This document shows positions 45,346-55,325 of a stretch of DNA of 64,000 nucleotides, piece by piece. The notes below the pieces were generated by a model that saw nothing but the letters and a program-made list of their open reading frames with translations, made no database searches and was not told the origin of the DNA. The stretch spans positions 3,906,001 through 3,970,000 of the forward strand of contig OZ257137.1 of the NCBI GenBank assembly GCA_965279115.1, given 5' to 3'. Made by a program: the position numbers and the translations under genes. Position 1 is the first letter of the stretch, and every line of letters starts with the position of its first letter. This stretch comes from JAEUOS01 sp965279115. Its GTDB lineage: Bacteria; Pseudomonadota; Gammaproteobacteria; Burkholderiales; JAEUOS01.

Positions 45346-45906
45346 TTATTTCTTCGGCGCGTCGACGAGCTTGACGCTCTCGATCACCACCGGGGTGCTG
45401 GGAACGTTCTGGTGCATGCCGGCGGTACCGGTGGGCACACTCTTGATTTTCTCAACCACTTCCATGCCCTTGACGACGCGGCCGAACACGGCATAGCCAT
45501 GGCCGTCAGGCTGCGGGGCGTTGAGCATTGCGTTGTCGGCCACGTTGATGAAGAACTGCGCGGTGGCCGAGTCCGGCACCTGGGTCCGCGCCATCGCGAT
45601 GGTGCCGACGTCGTTCTTGAGGCCGTTGCGGGATTCAAGCGGGATCGGCGCACGGGTGGCCTTCTGCTTCATGCCGGGCTCGAAGCCGCCGCCCTGGATC
45701 ATGAAACCGCTGATCACGCGGTGGAAGATCGTACCGTTGTAGTGCCCGTCCTTCACATACTGCAAGAAATTCTCCACCGTCTTCGGCGCCTTGGCGGCAT
45801 CGAGTTCGAGGGTGATGGCACCCATGGAGGACTTCATTTCCACGGTCTGTGCGAAGCCGGCGGTGGCGCAAAGCGCAAGCGTCATGGCGGCGAGCGAGCG
45901 AATCAT
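45346..45906 (-). CDS. ppiA: Exported cyclophilin peptidyl-prolyl isomerase
   Basis: A 186-residue cyclophilin with a signal peptide (MIRSLAAMTLALCATAGFAQ), so periplasmic. The domain shows TVENFLQYVKDGHYNGTIFHRVISGFMIQGGGFEPGMK and AMARTQVPDSATAQFFINVADN. The ATG at 45906 is preferred to an upstream ATG at 45996 because it gives the signal peptide. It stands 22 bases upstream of ppiB and 59 bases downstream of the L,D-transpeptidase gene, all on one strand. Confidence 0.93.
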   Translation of the reverse strand: MIRSLAAMTLALCATAGFAQTVEMKSSMGAITLELDAAKAPKTVENFLQYVKDGHYNGTIFHRVISGFMIQGGGFEPGMKQKATRAPIPLESRNGLKNDVGTIAMARTQVPDSATAQFFINVADNAMLNAPQPDGHGYAVFGRVVKGMEVVEKIKSVPTGTAGMHQNVPSTPVVIESVKLVDAPKK

Positions 45907-45965
45907 CGGAGGTCTCCTGCTCTTGGTTTGGTTGAGTGGTGCGTGTCTTGATCCAACTGAATGCG

Positions 45966-47180
45966 CTAAGCCGCGCCTTCGTCGATGATTTTCCACTGGC
46001 CACCCTGCTTGTGCCAGTAGGTCCGCTTCTTCATCACGTTGGAAAGGTTGTTCGACTTGTAGTCCTGGTCGAAGGTGACCACGACCAGTTCATCCTTGCC
46101 CGGGTAGCGGAACATGCTCATGTTCGTAAACGCCAGTTTGATCCAGGCCTTGCCGGCATTGACCTGGCGTTTGCGATCACTCCATTGGCGCAGGTTCATG
46201 CCGTCGCCCTTGAAATCGCGCGCATAGTGCTTCAGGTAGGCGTCGCTGTCGCGGCTTTCCCAGTCGCGGCGCCATTTTTCGATCGCGCTCGACAAGGACT
46301 GGCGTTCGTTGTTCCAGTCGTCCAGTGACAGCCACTCCACCTGGTCGCTGATGATCACCGGCGTCAGGCCCACCTGGATCAGGTTGGCCACCGTGCGCAA
46401 GTCCTGGTTGGAAAGCACCACGCAGCCGTCCGAAGCGCGTGGCGCCCGGGCGAAAGTGTCCGAGGGCGTGCCGTGCAGCCAGATGCCGGAGCCGCCACGA
46501 CCGTTGCGCCGGTCCCAGTCATTCGGGTAGTTGATCGGAAATGCACCGTCGCCGTACAGGTCGGCCAACTTGGTCTTGGGCACGCTCCCGGTGACGTGGT
46601 AGACCCCGACCGGGGTTTTCTGGTCACCCTCGCGGAATTTTTCCGCGCCCATCTTGCCATGGCTGATGTAGTAGTCGGCGACGAAGCGCGGCTTGCCGTT
46701 GTCGTTCTCATAGACATACAGGCGCGACTTCTTCGTGTCGACCACGACAGCGTTCTTCTGGTCCGGGCGCAATTGCAGCAGATAGCGCGGAATCGCGTCC
46801 TTGGGCGGGCGCTGGCGGTAGGCGGCCAGCCTGACGAGCGCCTCCTCGCGCAGGTCGCGCACGCGCTCCGGCGGTGCGTTCGGCGCGGCTCCCATGGTCT
46901 TGAGATGCTGACCGCGTGCGAGCAGGAGGTCACCCTTGATCAGGTGTGCGAGGCGATAGTTGGGGCGCGCTGCGATCAGGGCCTCGGTTCGCGCGAGTGC
47001 CTCTGCCAGACGGTTGGATTCAATGGACTTGAAAATGCCCATCAGCGCGGTTTCAACGTTGTCCTGCGCCGGTGCCTGGGCGCGGCACACGACCGCGCCA
47101 CACACAAGGGCAAGACAGGCAACCGTACGCAGGATCACGCCCGCATTCGTACCCCGGCCCGACTTCGTGAACCGCGCCAT
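45966..47180 (-). CDS. L,D-transpeptidase with C-terminal NTF2-like domain
   Basis: A 404-residue exported protein: N-terminal hydrophobic signal (about 15-34), a helical region with a SNRLAEALARTEALIAARPNY TPR-like unit, then the YkuD L,D-transpeptidase domain (about 130-275). The catalytic motif is complete, with HGTPSDTF and SDGCVVLS carrying Cys253. The last ~110 residues form an NTF2/SnoaL-like domain (WRRDWESRDSDAYLKHYARD to GGQWKIIDEGAA). Such enzymes make 3-3 peptidoglycan cross-links or attach proteins to peptidoglycan. Its start overlaps the stop of the upstream TPR gene by one base. The layout resembles the Cds6-type transpeptidases. Confidence 0.9.
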   Translation of the reverse strand: MARFTKSGRGTNAGVILRTVACLALVCGAVVCRAQAPAQDNVETALMGIFKSIESNRLAEALARTEALIAARPNYRLAHLIKGDLLLARGQHLKTMGAAPNAPPERVRDLREEALVRLAAYRQRPPKDAIPRYLLQLRPDQKNAVVVDTKKSRLYVYENDNGKPRFVADYYISHGKMGAEKFREGDQKTPVGVYHVTGSVPKTKLADLYGDGAFPINYPNDWDRRNGRGGSGIWLHGTPSDTFARAPRASDGCVVLSNQDLRTVANLIQVGLTPVIISDQVEWLSLDDWNNERQSLSSAIEKWRRDWESRDSDAYLKHYARDFKGDGMNLRQWSDRKRQVNAGKAWIKLAFTNMSMFRYPGKDELVVVTFDQDYKSNNLSNVMKKRTYWHKQGGQWKIIDEGAA

Positions 47181-48238
47181 CAGCCGCCGCTACGCTCTTC
47201 GCGGATTTGCCATTTGCCGCCATTGCGTGTCATCACGAGCGTCTTGGTGCTGCGCGCGCTGACGATGTTGGATTTGTAGTTCTGGCGGAACTTGACGACG
47301 GCGACGCCGTCTTCCCCGAAAGTGACTTCCGGCTTTTCGATTTTTACGTCGATGCGCTTGGGCGCTTCGATACGTTGCTTGCGGTTCGCTTCCCAGGCCT
47401 GGCGCGATTCGCCGCGCGGCAGCTTGAAATCCCGGCCGTAGGCGGCAAGGTAGCCGGCGGTATCCTTCTTCGACCATGCGGACGCCCATGCATTGAGCGC
47501 CGCAATGACCTCGGCCTGGTCGTTGGCCGGCTTCGGCGCGGGTGCCGGGGGCGGCGTGGCGACCGCCGTCGCTGCGGCCTTGGCTGGTGCCGGGGCGACT
47601 GCAGCCGCTGGTGCTGGTGCGACTGCTGCTGCTGGGGCCTTGGGGGGCGCGGCAGCGGCTACCGGCGGTGTCGGCGCCGCACCTTTGGGTGGTGCGGCCT
47701 GCGCCACCTGCGTGCGGGGCCGTGCGCCGATCAGGTCGCGCACCAGCGCCAGTTTGGTTTGCGCGGTCGGATTATTGGAATCGAGCTGCAGCGCCTTGTC
47801 GTAGGCCTGACTGGCAAGTTTGGCGTATACGTCGCCCAGGTTTTCGTGCGCGGTCGCATAAGACGGGTGGGTGCGGATTGCCATTTCGAGCGCCGAGCGC
47901 GCCTTCTCGTACTGCCCCTGGCCGGCATACAACACCGCAAGATTGTTGTAGGGCTCGGGCAGCTCCGGGTAGAGCTCGGTCAACCGGGTGAAAGTTGCGA
48001 TGGCTTCTCCGGTCTTGTTTTGCTCGGTCTGGATAAGGCCCTTGAGAAACTGGCCCTGGGCGTCGCGTGGCTTGGAAGCGAGGTAGGCATCGACGCGCTG
48101 GGAGGCCTGATCGAGTTGCCCGCCCTTGAGCAGCTTGCCGATATCTGCGATTTCATCGGCTGCGGCGTTTCCGGCAAATGCGGCCAACATGAGGGCCAGC
48201 ATTGCACGCAAAAGCGGAGAAAATATGGAAAAAGTCAT
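47180..48238 (-). CDS. Exported TPR protein with C-terminal NTF2-like domain
   Basis: A 352-residue protein with a signal peptide (ends AAFAGNAAADE), about four TPR units (about 30-165), an Ala/Pro-rich linker (about 175-235) and a C-terminal NTF2-like domain (AWASAWSKKDTAGYLAAYGRD to GGKWQIREERSGG). That last domain clearly matches the one in the adjoining L,D-transpeptidase, with the same W, YL, RDFK, YKSN and GGxWxI positions. The genes overlap by one base, so the products should be made together. Partnership in peptidoglycan cross-linking is inferred. Confidence 0.85.
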   Translation of the reverse strand: MTFSIFSPLLRAMLALMLAAFAGNAAADEIADIGKLLKGGQLDQASQRVDAYLASKPRDAQGQFLKGLIQTEQNKTGEAIATFTRLTELYPELPEPYNNLAVLYAGQGQYEKARSALEMAIRTHPSYATAHENLGDVYAKLASQAYDKALQLDSNNPTAQTKLALVRDLIGARPRTQVAQAAPPKGAAPTPPVAAAAPPKAPAAAVAPAPAAAVAPAPAKAAATAVATPPPAPAPKPANDQAEVIAALNAWASAWSKKDTAGYLAAYGRDFKLPRGESRQAWEANRKQRIEAPKRIDVKIEKPEVTFGEDGVAVVKFRQNYKSNIVSARSTKTLVMTRNGGKWQIREERSGG

Positions 48239-48548
48239 CTGCTATACTCGTTTCGCTCTGTTTTTAGCGTTCGTGCGGCGTACTGCCAAGCGGCTTTTGG
48301 CGCAAAGCTCAAGCCCATGATTTTACCCAACTTCCGCAGCCGGATTGAGCCCTGTCCCCGTGTTTTGGCTGCTTTTGTTTCGCCGGAAGCACAAAAACCC
48401 GCACGTACCCCTGATTGGCCGCGATGTCCGCGCCCCGCGGCACGGCAGGGCTACTGACTGACTGACGCCGCTGCCGCGCAAGTCGCCTTTGGTGCCCACG
48501 GCGTGCCAAGCGCCGTTTTGACATCTATTTCACCGGAAGTTTCCCCCG
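48239..48548. other. Intergenic region between divergent TPR gene and cysS
   Basis: This 310-base gap must hold promoters for both directions. A TTGACA hexamer lies at 48518-48523 but no -10 box is found 16-18 bases on. A CTGACTGACTGAC run sits near 48455-48468. No RNA gene and no convincing protein frame was recognised. Confidence 0.5.
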
Positions 48549-49931
48549 ATGTTGACCATCTACAACACGTTGCGCCGCCAGAAGGAAGTATTCACGCCCA
48601 TCGTCCCCGGGCGGGTCGGCATGTACGTGTGCGGGATGACCGTTTATGACTACTGCCATATCGGCCATGCGCGCGTGATGGTGGTTTTCGATGCCGTGCA
48701 GCGCTGGCTGCGCGCTTCCGGTTTCCACGTCACCTATGTCCGAAACATCACCGACATTGACGACAAGATCATCCGTCGCGCTGTGGAAAACGGCGAAACC
48801 ATCGCACAATTGACCAGCCGTTTCATCGCCGCCATGGACGAGGACGCCGCTGCGTTGGGGGTGCAGAAACCTGACCACGAACCACGCGCCACCGCGTACG
48901 TGCCGCAGATGCTGGGCTTGATCGCAAAGCTGGCGTCCAACGGGCTGGCCTATAGCGCCGCCGACGGCGACGTCAATTTCTCGGTGCGCGACTTCCCCGG
49001 CTATGGCGCGCTTTCCGGCAAGTCGCTCGACGACCTGCGGGCCGGCGAACGGGTGGAGGTCAACTCCGGCAAACGCGATCCGCTGGACTTCGTACTCTGG
49101 AAAAGCGCGAAGGCTGGCGAGCCGGCTGACACGCGCTGGGAATCCCCCTGGGGGACCGGCCGGCCGGGGTGGCATATCGAATGCTCGGCGATGAGCGCCG
49201 CGATCTTGGGCGAGCAATTCGACATCCATGGCGGCGGCGCCGACCTGCAGTTTCCGCACCATGAGAACGAGATCGCGCAGAGCGAAGGCGCGCACCGGCA
49301 TACCTTTGTCAACACCTGGATGCACAACGGTTTCGTGCGTGTGGATGACGAGAAGATGTCGAAGTCGCTGGGCAATTTCTTCACCATCCGCGAAGTGCTC
49401 AGGAAGTACGACCCCGAGGTCGTGCGCTTCTTCATCCTGCGGGCTCACTACCGCAGCCCGCTCAATTATTCCGATGCGCACCTCGACGACGCACGCAACG
49501 CCCTGACGCGGCTCTATACCGCGCTCAAGGCGGTGCCGGCGGCGCCGGTGTCCGTGGATTGGTCGCTGCCGCAGGCAAAGGCGTTTCGTGCTGCGATGGA
49601 TGATGATTTCAACACCCCGCTGGCGATTGCGGCACTGTTTGAACTGGCAAGCGAGGTCAACCGCAGCGGTGAAGCCGGCCAGGCCGGTCAACTGGCGGCA
49701 CTGGGCGGCCTGCTTGGCCTGCTCGGGCGTGACCCGCAGTCCTTTTTGCAAGCGCGCACGGGTGATGCGGTGACCGACACCGCGCGAATCGAAGGCCTCA
49801 TTTCCGAGCGTACCGCTGCCAAGAAGGCACGCGATTTCAAGCGTGCCGACGACATCCGCGCCGAGTTGCTGGCATCCGGCGTCGTGCTGGAAGACAAGCC
49901 GGGCGGCGTGACGGAGTGGAGGCGCGCCTGA
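48549..49931 (+). CDS. cysS: Cysteinyl-tRNA synthetase
   Basis: CysS charges tRNA-Cys. The 460-residue class I synthetase shows the HIGH motif in CGMTVYDYCHIGHARVMV (its Cys also binds zinc), the region RPGWHIECSAMS and HHENEIAQSEG with further zinc ligands, and the KMSKS loop in DDEKMSKSLGNFFTIRE. Length is normal. It is the first gene on the plus strand after the divergent TPR gene. Confidence 0.98.
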   Translation: MLTIYNTLRRQKEVFTPIVPGRVGMYVCGMTVYDYCHIGHARVMVVFDAVQRWLRASGFHVTYVRNITDIDDKIIRRAVENGETIAQLTSRFIAAMDEDAAALGVQKPDHEPRATAYVPQMLGLIAKLASNGLAYSAADGDVNFSVRDFPGYGALSGKSLDDLRAGERVEVNSGKRDPLDFVLWKSAKAGEPADTRWESPWGTGRPGWHIECSAMSAAILGEQFDIHGGGADLQFPHHENEIAQSEGAHRHTFVNTWMHNGFVRVDDEKMSKSLGNFFTIREVLRKYDPEVVRFFILRAHYRSPLNYSDAHLDDARNALTRLYTALKAVPAAPVSVDWSLPQAKAFRAAMDDDFNTPLAIAALFELASEVNRSGEAGQAGQLAALGGLLGLLGRDPQSFLQARTGDAVTDTARIEGLISERTAAKKARDFKRADDIRAELLASGVVLEDKPGGVTEWRRA

Positions 49932-50101
49932 GAGGCGCGCGGGCCGCAAAGCGCGCCCCGGGTCGCAAATCGTGCGTTTTTCGGGCCTTTGCCCGAGCAT
50001 CCCCGGTGCAGAATCGTGCCTTGCTGTTTCAATGGTGCGGCCCGGTGCGTGTTGTTGCGGGTGGCCGGGGACAGCCTGACCAACAACAAAGCGGGGGCAT
50101 C

Positions 50102-50404
50102 ATGCGTATTTGCGTCGAGCGGCGCGGGAATTCCGCCCATGTCGGACTTGAGGGGAAGTTCGATTTCTCGGTCCGCCAGAAAATCCGGAAACTGCGCGAA
50201 GAGTTGACCGGCCTGGACTGGGTCCGCGAGATCGTCTTCGACCTCAACGGCGTGACTCATCTCGACAGCGCGGCACTGGGCATGTTGATGCTGGTGCGCG
50301 AGGCGGCCGAGGAGGCGCAGAAACGGCTGTCGCTTGAGTGCGATGGTGGCCGGGTACGGGAAATCCTGGAAGTGGCCAACCTCAAGGCGATGCTGGTCGA
50401 GTAG
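50102..50404 (+). CDS. STAS-domain protein (anti-sigma-factor antagonist type)
   Basis: A 100-residue single STAS domain: MRICVERRGNSAHVGLEGKF at the start and VFDLNGVTHLDSAALGMLMLVREAAE around the conserved Ser (about residue 59), which is phosphorylated in SpoIIAA-type proteins. A GGGGG site precedes the ATG at 50102; the open frame runs farther upstream without similarity. No kinase or phosphatase partner lies nearby. It could instead take part in another switch, such as chemosensory or transport control. Confidence 0.88.
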   Translation: MRICVERRGNSAHVGLEGKFDFSVRQKIRKLREELTGLDWVREIVFDLNGVTHLDSAALGMLMLVREAAEEAQKRLSLECDGGRVREILEVANLKAMLVE

Positions 50405-50569
50405 GTCCGCGGAAATCCTGTCGGGCAGGCTTTGTCCGCAACGGTTTTTCGAGACTGTGGCGCGACTGGCGAGGAGCCGGGGGCGGGAGTACCATGGCGA
50501 CTGCCCGACACTCCGGGGGGCGCTTTTGGTGTGCCTTACCGGAAGCGGCGGCGTTCCGGAGACCCGCGC

Positions 50570-51097
50570 ATGAAAACCGCACTTGATCAGCTTGCATCCT
50601 ACGCGGCCTATCACCGCGATCGCCGCAACATCGCGACCCACCTGGTGGGCGTGCCCATGATCGTGCAAGCGGTCGTGATCCTGCTGGCGCGCCCAGCGGT
50701 GGAGTTCGCCGGCGTCGCGATCACACCCGCGGTGCTCGCCTGGGTCGCGGCAGGCATTTACTACCTGATGCTGGACCTGCGCCTTGGGCTGACGCTCACG
50801 GCCATCGTCGGCGCCATGCTGTGGGCCGGCGGGCTGGTTGCCGCACAGCCAACCGCAACATGGCTTGCCGCGGGCTTCGGACTGTTCGTCGTAGGCTGGA
50901 TCATCCAGTTCGTCGGCCACTACTACGAGGGCAGGAAGCCCGCATTCGTCGACGACATCATTGGCCTCCTGATCGGGCCGCTCTTCGTCCTCGCGGAGGT
51001 GGTGTTCGCATGCGGCCTGCGACTCGATCTCAAACGTGCCATCGAGTCGCGCGTGGGCCCGACGGTGATTCATACCGCAGGCGGCCGCACCGCCTGA
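50570..51097 (+). CDS. Mpo1-like (DUF962) membrane protein
   Basis: A 175-residue protein with four hydrophobic segments and the family His motifs: YAAYHRDRRNIATHLVGVPMIVQ and IQFVGHYYEGRKPAFVDDIIGLLIGPLFV. Yeast Mpo1 is an iron-dependent dioxygenase of 2-hydroxy fatty acids; whether the bacterial family does the same is not settled. The ATG at 50570 is used because family similarity begins here. Its end converges with dnaJ, 29 bases apart. Confidence 0.9.
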   Translation: MKTALDQLASYAAYHRDRRNIATHLVGVPMIVQAVVILLARPAVEFAGVAITPAVLAWVAAGIYYLMLDLRLGLTLTAIVGAMLWAGGLVAAQPTATWLAAGFGLFVVGWIIQFVGHYYEGRKPAFVDDIIGLLIGPLFVLAEVVFACGLRLDLKRAIESRVGPTVIHTAGGRTA

Positions 51098-51126
51098 TTC
51101 CGCAAGGTCCCGGCAATCGGGCCGGT

Positions 51127-52272
51127 TCAACTGGTGAAGAAGTCCTTCATCTTGTCCATGAAGGACTTCTCGCGCGGATTGTGGGTGCCGCTGTCCTTGC
51201 GGTTGATCTCGTCGAACTCGCGCAGCAATTCCTTCTGGCGCGAGGTGAGGTTGACCGGCGTCTCGATCACCACATGGCAGTAGAGATCACCGGGGTGGGC
51301 TGAGCGCACGCCCTTGATGCCCTTGCCGCGCAGGCGGAATGTACGTCCGCTCTGTGTTTCACCAGGCACCTTGATCTCGGCCGCGCCGTCGAGGGTGGGA
51401 ATCTCCACCGACCCGCCGAGCGCCGCGGTGGCGAAACTGACCGGCATCTCGCAATGCAGGTCATCGCCTTCGCGCTGGAATACCGCGTGCGCCTTGATGG
51501 TCATCTGCACGTAGAGGTCGCCCGGCGGCCCGCCATTGACGCCGGGCTCGCCTTCGCCGGAGAGACGGATGCGGTCGCCTTCGTCAACGCCTGCAGGAAT
51601 CTTGATGGCGAGGGTCTTTTGACGCTTGACCCGCCCGACCCCGTCGCAGGTCTTGCACGGGTCGGAGATGGTCTTGCCGCTGCCGTGGCATTTCTGGCAG
51701 GTCTGCTGGATCGAGAAAAAGCCCTGCTGAATACGCACCTGGCCATTGCCGCCGCAGGTGGCGCAGGTCTTGGGGGACGTACCCGCCTTCGCGCCGCTGC
51801 CATGGCAGGTTTCGCAGGTCTCGATCGCCGGAATGCGGATCTTGGTTTCGTAGCCGCGCGCGGCCTGTTCCAGCGTGATTTCCAGGTTGTAGCGCAGGTC
51901 GGAGCCACGGTAGACGTTGGACCCGCCGCGTCCGCGTCCGCCGCCGCCCTGGCCGCCGAAAATGCCCTCGAAGATGTCGCCGAAGGCATCGGCGAAGCCG
52001 CCGAATCCCTGCGCGCCACCGGGCCCGCCGCCTGCGGAAGGATCGACCCCGGCATGGCCGAAGCGGTCGTAGGCCGCACGCTTGCTGGCGTCGGAAAGGA
52101 TCTCGTAGGCCTCCTTGACCTCCTTGAATTTCTCCTCGGAAGTCTTGGCGGCGTCCCCCTGGTTGCGATCAGGGTGGTGCTTCATCGCGAGCTTGCGATA
52201 AGCCTTCTTGATGTCGTCCTCGCTGGCGTCCCTGTTGACGCCGAGAACCTCATAAAAATCGCGCTTGGCCAT
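51127..52272 (-). CDS. dnaJ: Chaperone DnaJ
   Basis: DnaJ delivers substrates to DnaK and speeds its ATPase. The 381-residue protein has the J-domain with KHHPDRNQGD, a Gly-rich linker (SAGGGPGGAQGFGGFADAFG), four CxxCxGxG zinc repeats (CETCHGSG, CATCGGNG, CQKCHGSG, CKTCDGVG) and the C-terminal substrate domains. It lies 132 bases downstream of dnaK with a large hairpin between, and ends the heat-shock group. Confidence 0.98.
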   Translation of the reverse strand: MAKRDFYEVLGVNRDASEDDIKKAYRKLAMKHHPDRNQGDAAKTSEEKFKEVKEAYEILSDASKRAAYDRFGHAGVDPSAGGGPGGAQGFGGFADAFGDIFEGIFGGQGGGGRGRGGSNVYRGSDLRYNLEITLEQAARGYETKIRIPAIETCETCHGSGAKAGTSPKTCATCGGNGQVRIQQGFFSIQQTCQKCHGSGKTISDPCKTCDGVGRVKRQKTLAIKIPAGVDEGDRIRLSGEGEPGVNGGPPGDLYVQMTIKAHAVFQREGDDLHCEMPVSFATAALGGSVEIPTLDGAAEIKVPGETQSGRTFRLRGKGIKGVRSAHPGDLYCHVVIETPVNLTSRQKELLREFDEINRKDSGTHNPREKSFMDKMKDFFTS

Positions 52273-52301
52273 TGAACAATCCTGCTGCAGATAAACGGGA
52301 A

Positions 52302-52346
52302 GGCCGGATGGAGCGTCGCTTGGCGCGCGAGCGCTCGAATCCGGCC
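52302..52346 (-). promoter_or_regulatory. Large intercistronic hairpin between dnaK and dnaJ
   Basis: GGCCGGAT (52302-52309) pairs with ATCCGGCC (52339-52346), and inside it GAGCG (52311-52315) pairs with CGCTC (52332-52336). It lies in the 132-base gap between the dnaK stop and the dnaJ start and has no T-run. It may set the dnaK:dnaJ ratio by RNA processing or protection (inference). Confidence 0.6.
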
Positions 52347-52404
52347 GGATAAAGCGGCGGCGGTCGAAGGCGGGGAGCCCCCCGGCCGTCGACCACCGTC
52401 CGGT

Positions 52405-54354
<1,950 letters not shown>

Positions 54355-54396
54355 GTCAGTCTCCGAAAAAGCAGAAATGATTCCAATAATCTGGAT

Positions 54397-54422
54397 ATGC
54401 CGCCAAACCCTGTCATTTCAAG
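54397..54422 (-). promoter_or_regulatory. Second sigma-32-like promoter, upstream of dnaK
   Basis: On the minus strand CTTGAAA (54416-54422) is followed, after exactly 13 bases, by CGGCAT (54397-54402). The -35 box is perfect for heat-shock sigma-32; the -10 matches CCCCAT at four of six positions. It lies in the 105-base grpE-dnaK gap and could boost dnaK-dnaJ over grpE. Confidence 0.65.
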
Positions 54423-54459
54423 GGTTTTTGGCTCAATATCTGTCCAAAAAATCCCTGAT

Positions 54460-55002
54460 TCAGGATTCCTTGCCCTTGGCCACGGTGACCAGGGCGGGAC
54501 GCAGCACGCGGTCGTGGATCTGGTAACCCTTTTGCAGGACCGTGACCACGTGGTTCGCGGGCACATCGGCCTCGACCATCGAGATGGCCTGATGGAACTT
54601 GGGGTCGAACTTGGCGCCAGCAGGGTTGAGCTCCGCGACCTTGGCGCGCTCGAACGCGGCTGTCAGTTGCCTGAGCGTCAACTCGACCCCGCTTTTCAGG
54701 GTTTCGAGGGTCGGATTGGCATCGGCCAGCGCGGCTTCCAGGCTGTCCTTTACCGGCACCAGGCTTTCGGCGAAATTTTCCGAGGCGTATTTGTGGGCGT
54801 TGGCGATGTCGGTCTGGGCACGCCGGCGGGTGTTGTCGGTTTCCGCCTTGGCGCGCAGGAAGTCCTCTTTCGCCTTGGACAGTTCGGCTTCGAGTTCGAT
54901 GATGCGCTCCTCATTGGCCTGAAAGGGCAGGGCCCCTTCAGGCGCGGTCGCTTCTGCGCTACCGGCATCGGCCGGTTCGGTTGGTTTGACGTCTTCCGCC
55001 AT
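54460..55002 (-). CDS. grpE: Nucleotide exchange factor GrpE
   Basis: GrpE releases ADP from DnaK. The 180-residue protein has an acidic N-terminus (MAEDVKPTEPADAGSAEATA), a long helix (about 32-80, ELEAELSKAKEDFLRAKAETDNTRRRAQTD) and the C-terminal beta domain with FDPKFHQAISMVE and VLQKGYQIHDRVLRPALVTVAKG. The ATG at 55002 is chosen because GGAG sits six bases upstream; an ATG four codons further up is less likely. A perfect sigma-32 promoter precedes it. Confidence 0.97.
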   Translation of the reverse strand: MAEDVKPTEPADAGSAEATAPEGALPFQANEERIIELEAELSKAKEDFLRAKAETDNTRRRAQTDIANAHKYASENFAESLVPVKDSLEAALADANPTLETLKSGVELTLRQLTAAFERAKVAELNPAGAKFDPKFHQAISMVEADVPANHVVTVLQKGYQIHDRVLRPALVTVAKGKES

Positions 55003-55048
55003 GAAAAACTCCACTGTAAACAGGGCTAATCAAAAGTATGGGGGCATG

Positions 55049-55074
55049 ATGGGGGCGTCCGGCGGCATTTCAAG
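55049..55074 (-). promoter_or_regulatory. Sigma-32 (RpoH) heat-shock promoter of grpE
   Basis: On the minus strand CTTGAAA (55068-55074) and CCCCAT (55049-55054) are both perfect consensus boxes, separated by exactly 13 bases. The start of transcription should fall near 55042, about 40 bases before the grpE ATG. This implies RpoH-driven expression of grpE-dnaK-dnaJ. Confidence 0.93.
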
Positions 55075-55110
55075 CCCATTTGCGAGCAATCTGTTGTTCG
55101 GGACAAGCAT

Positions 55111-55140
55111 TTGATTTTTCATCCGGATACGGGCTATAAT
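55111..55140 (+). promoter_or_regulatory. Sigma-70 promoter of the rpsF operon
   Basis: TTGATT (55111-55116) and a perfect TATAAT (55135-55140) are 18 bases apart. The predicted start of transcription is near 55147, giving a leader of about 180 bases before rpsF. Confidence 0.85.
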
Positions 55141-55146
55141 GTCGGG

Positions 55147-55325
55147 CTTCGCCGATGTTGCAGGCCTTGATTTGCAACGTTTTTTGCGGCCCTTGTCTTT
55201 TTTCGGGCCGGCCTGCTTAGCGCAGGGGGCGAATCCTGCCGCACCGCGTCGCCGTTTCCGAGGCATCGGAAACCCGGTGAATCGTCGGGCGGCCTAGTCC
55301 ATCTAGTCCACAAGGAGTTTGGTTG
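55147..55325 (+). promoter_or_regulatory. Structured rpsF mRNA leader
   Basis: First hairpin: GTTGCA (55157-55162) with TGCAAC (55173-55178), followed by GTTTTTTG, which looks like an intrinsic terminator. Second: CGGCCC just after it with GGGCCG across a T-rich loop. Third: CCTGC with GCAGG near 55213-55225. Fourth: GTTTCCGA (55254-55261) with TCGGAAAC (55266-55273), perfect, with CCG on its 5' side. S6:S18 complexes are known to bind CCG-containing leader stems in other bacteria, so autoregulation or attenuation is possible here. Confidence 0.55.

Larger units (their letters stand above)
55003..55325. other. Divergent regulatory region grpE / rpsF
   Basis: This 323-base gap has no protein gene. 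It holds the sigma-32 promoter of grpE (minus), the sigma-70 promoter of rpsF (plus, its -35 only about 36 bases from that of grpE), and a leader of about 180 bases before rpsF with several stem-loops. Heat shock and ribosome supply thus start back to back. Confidence 0.85.

Noticed and set aside
48518..48523. TTGACA as the -35 box for cysS
   Set aside because: No -10-like hexamer at 16-18 bases downstream; the next bases are GC-rich up to the ATG.
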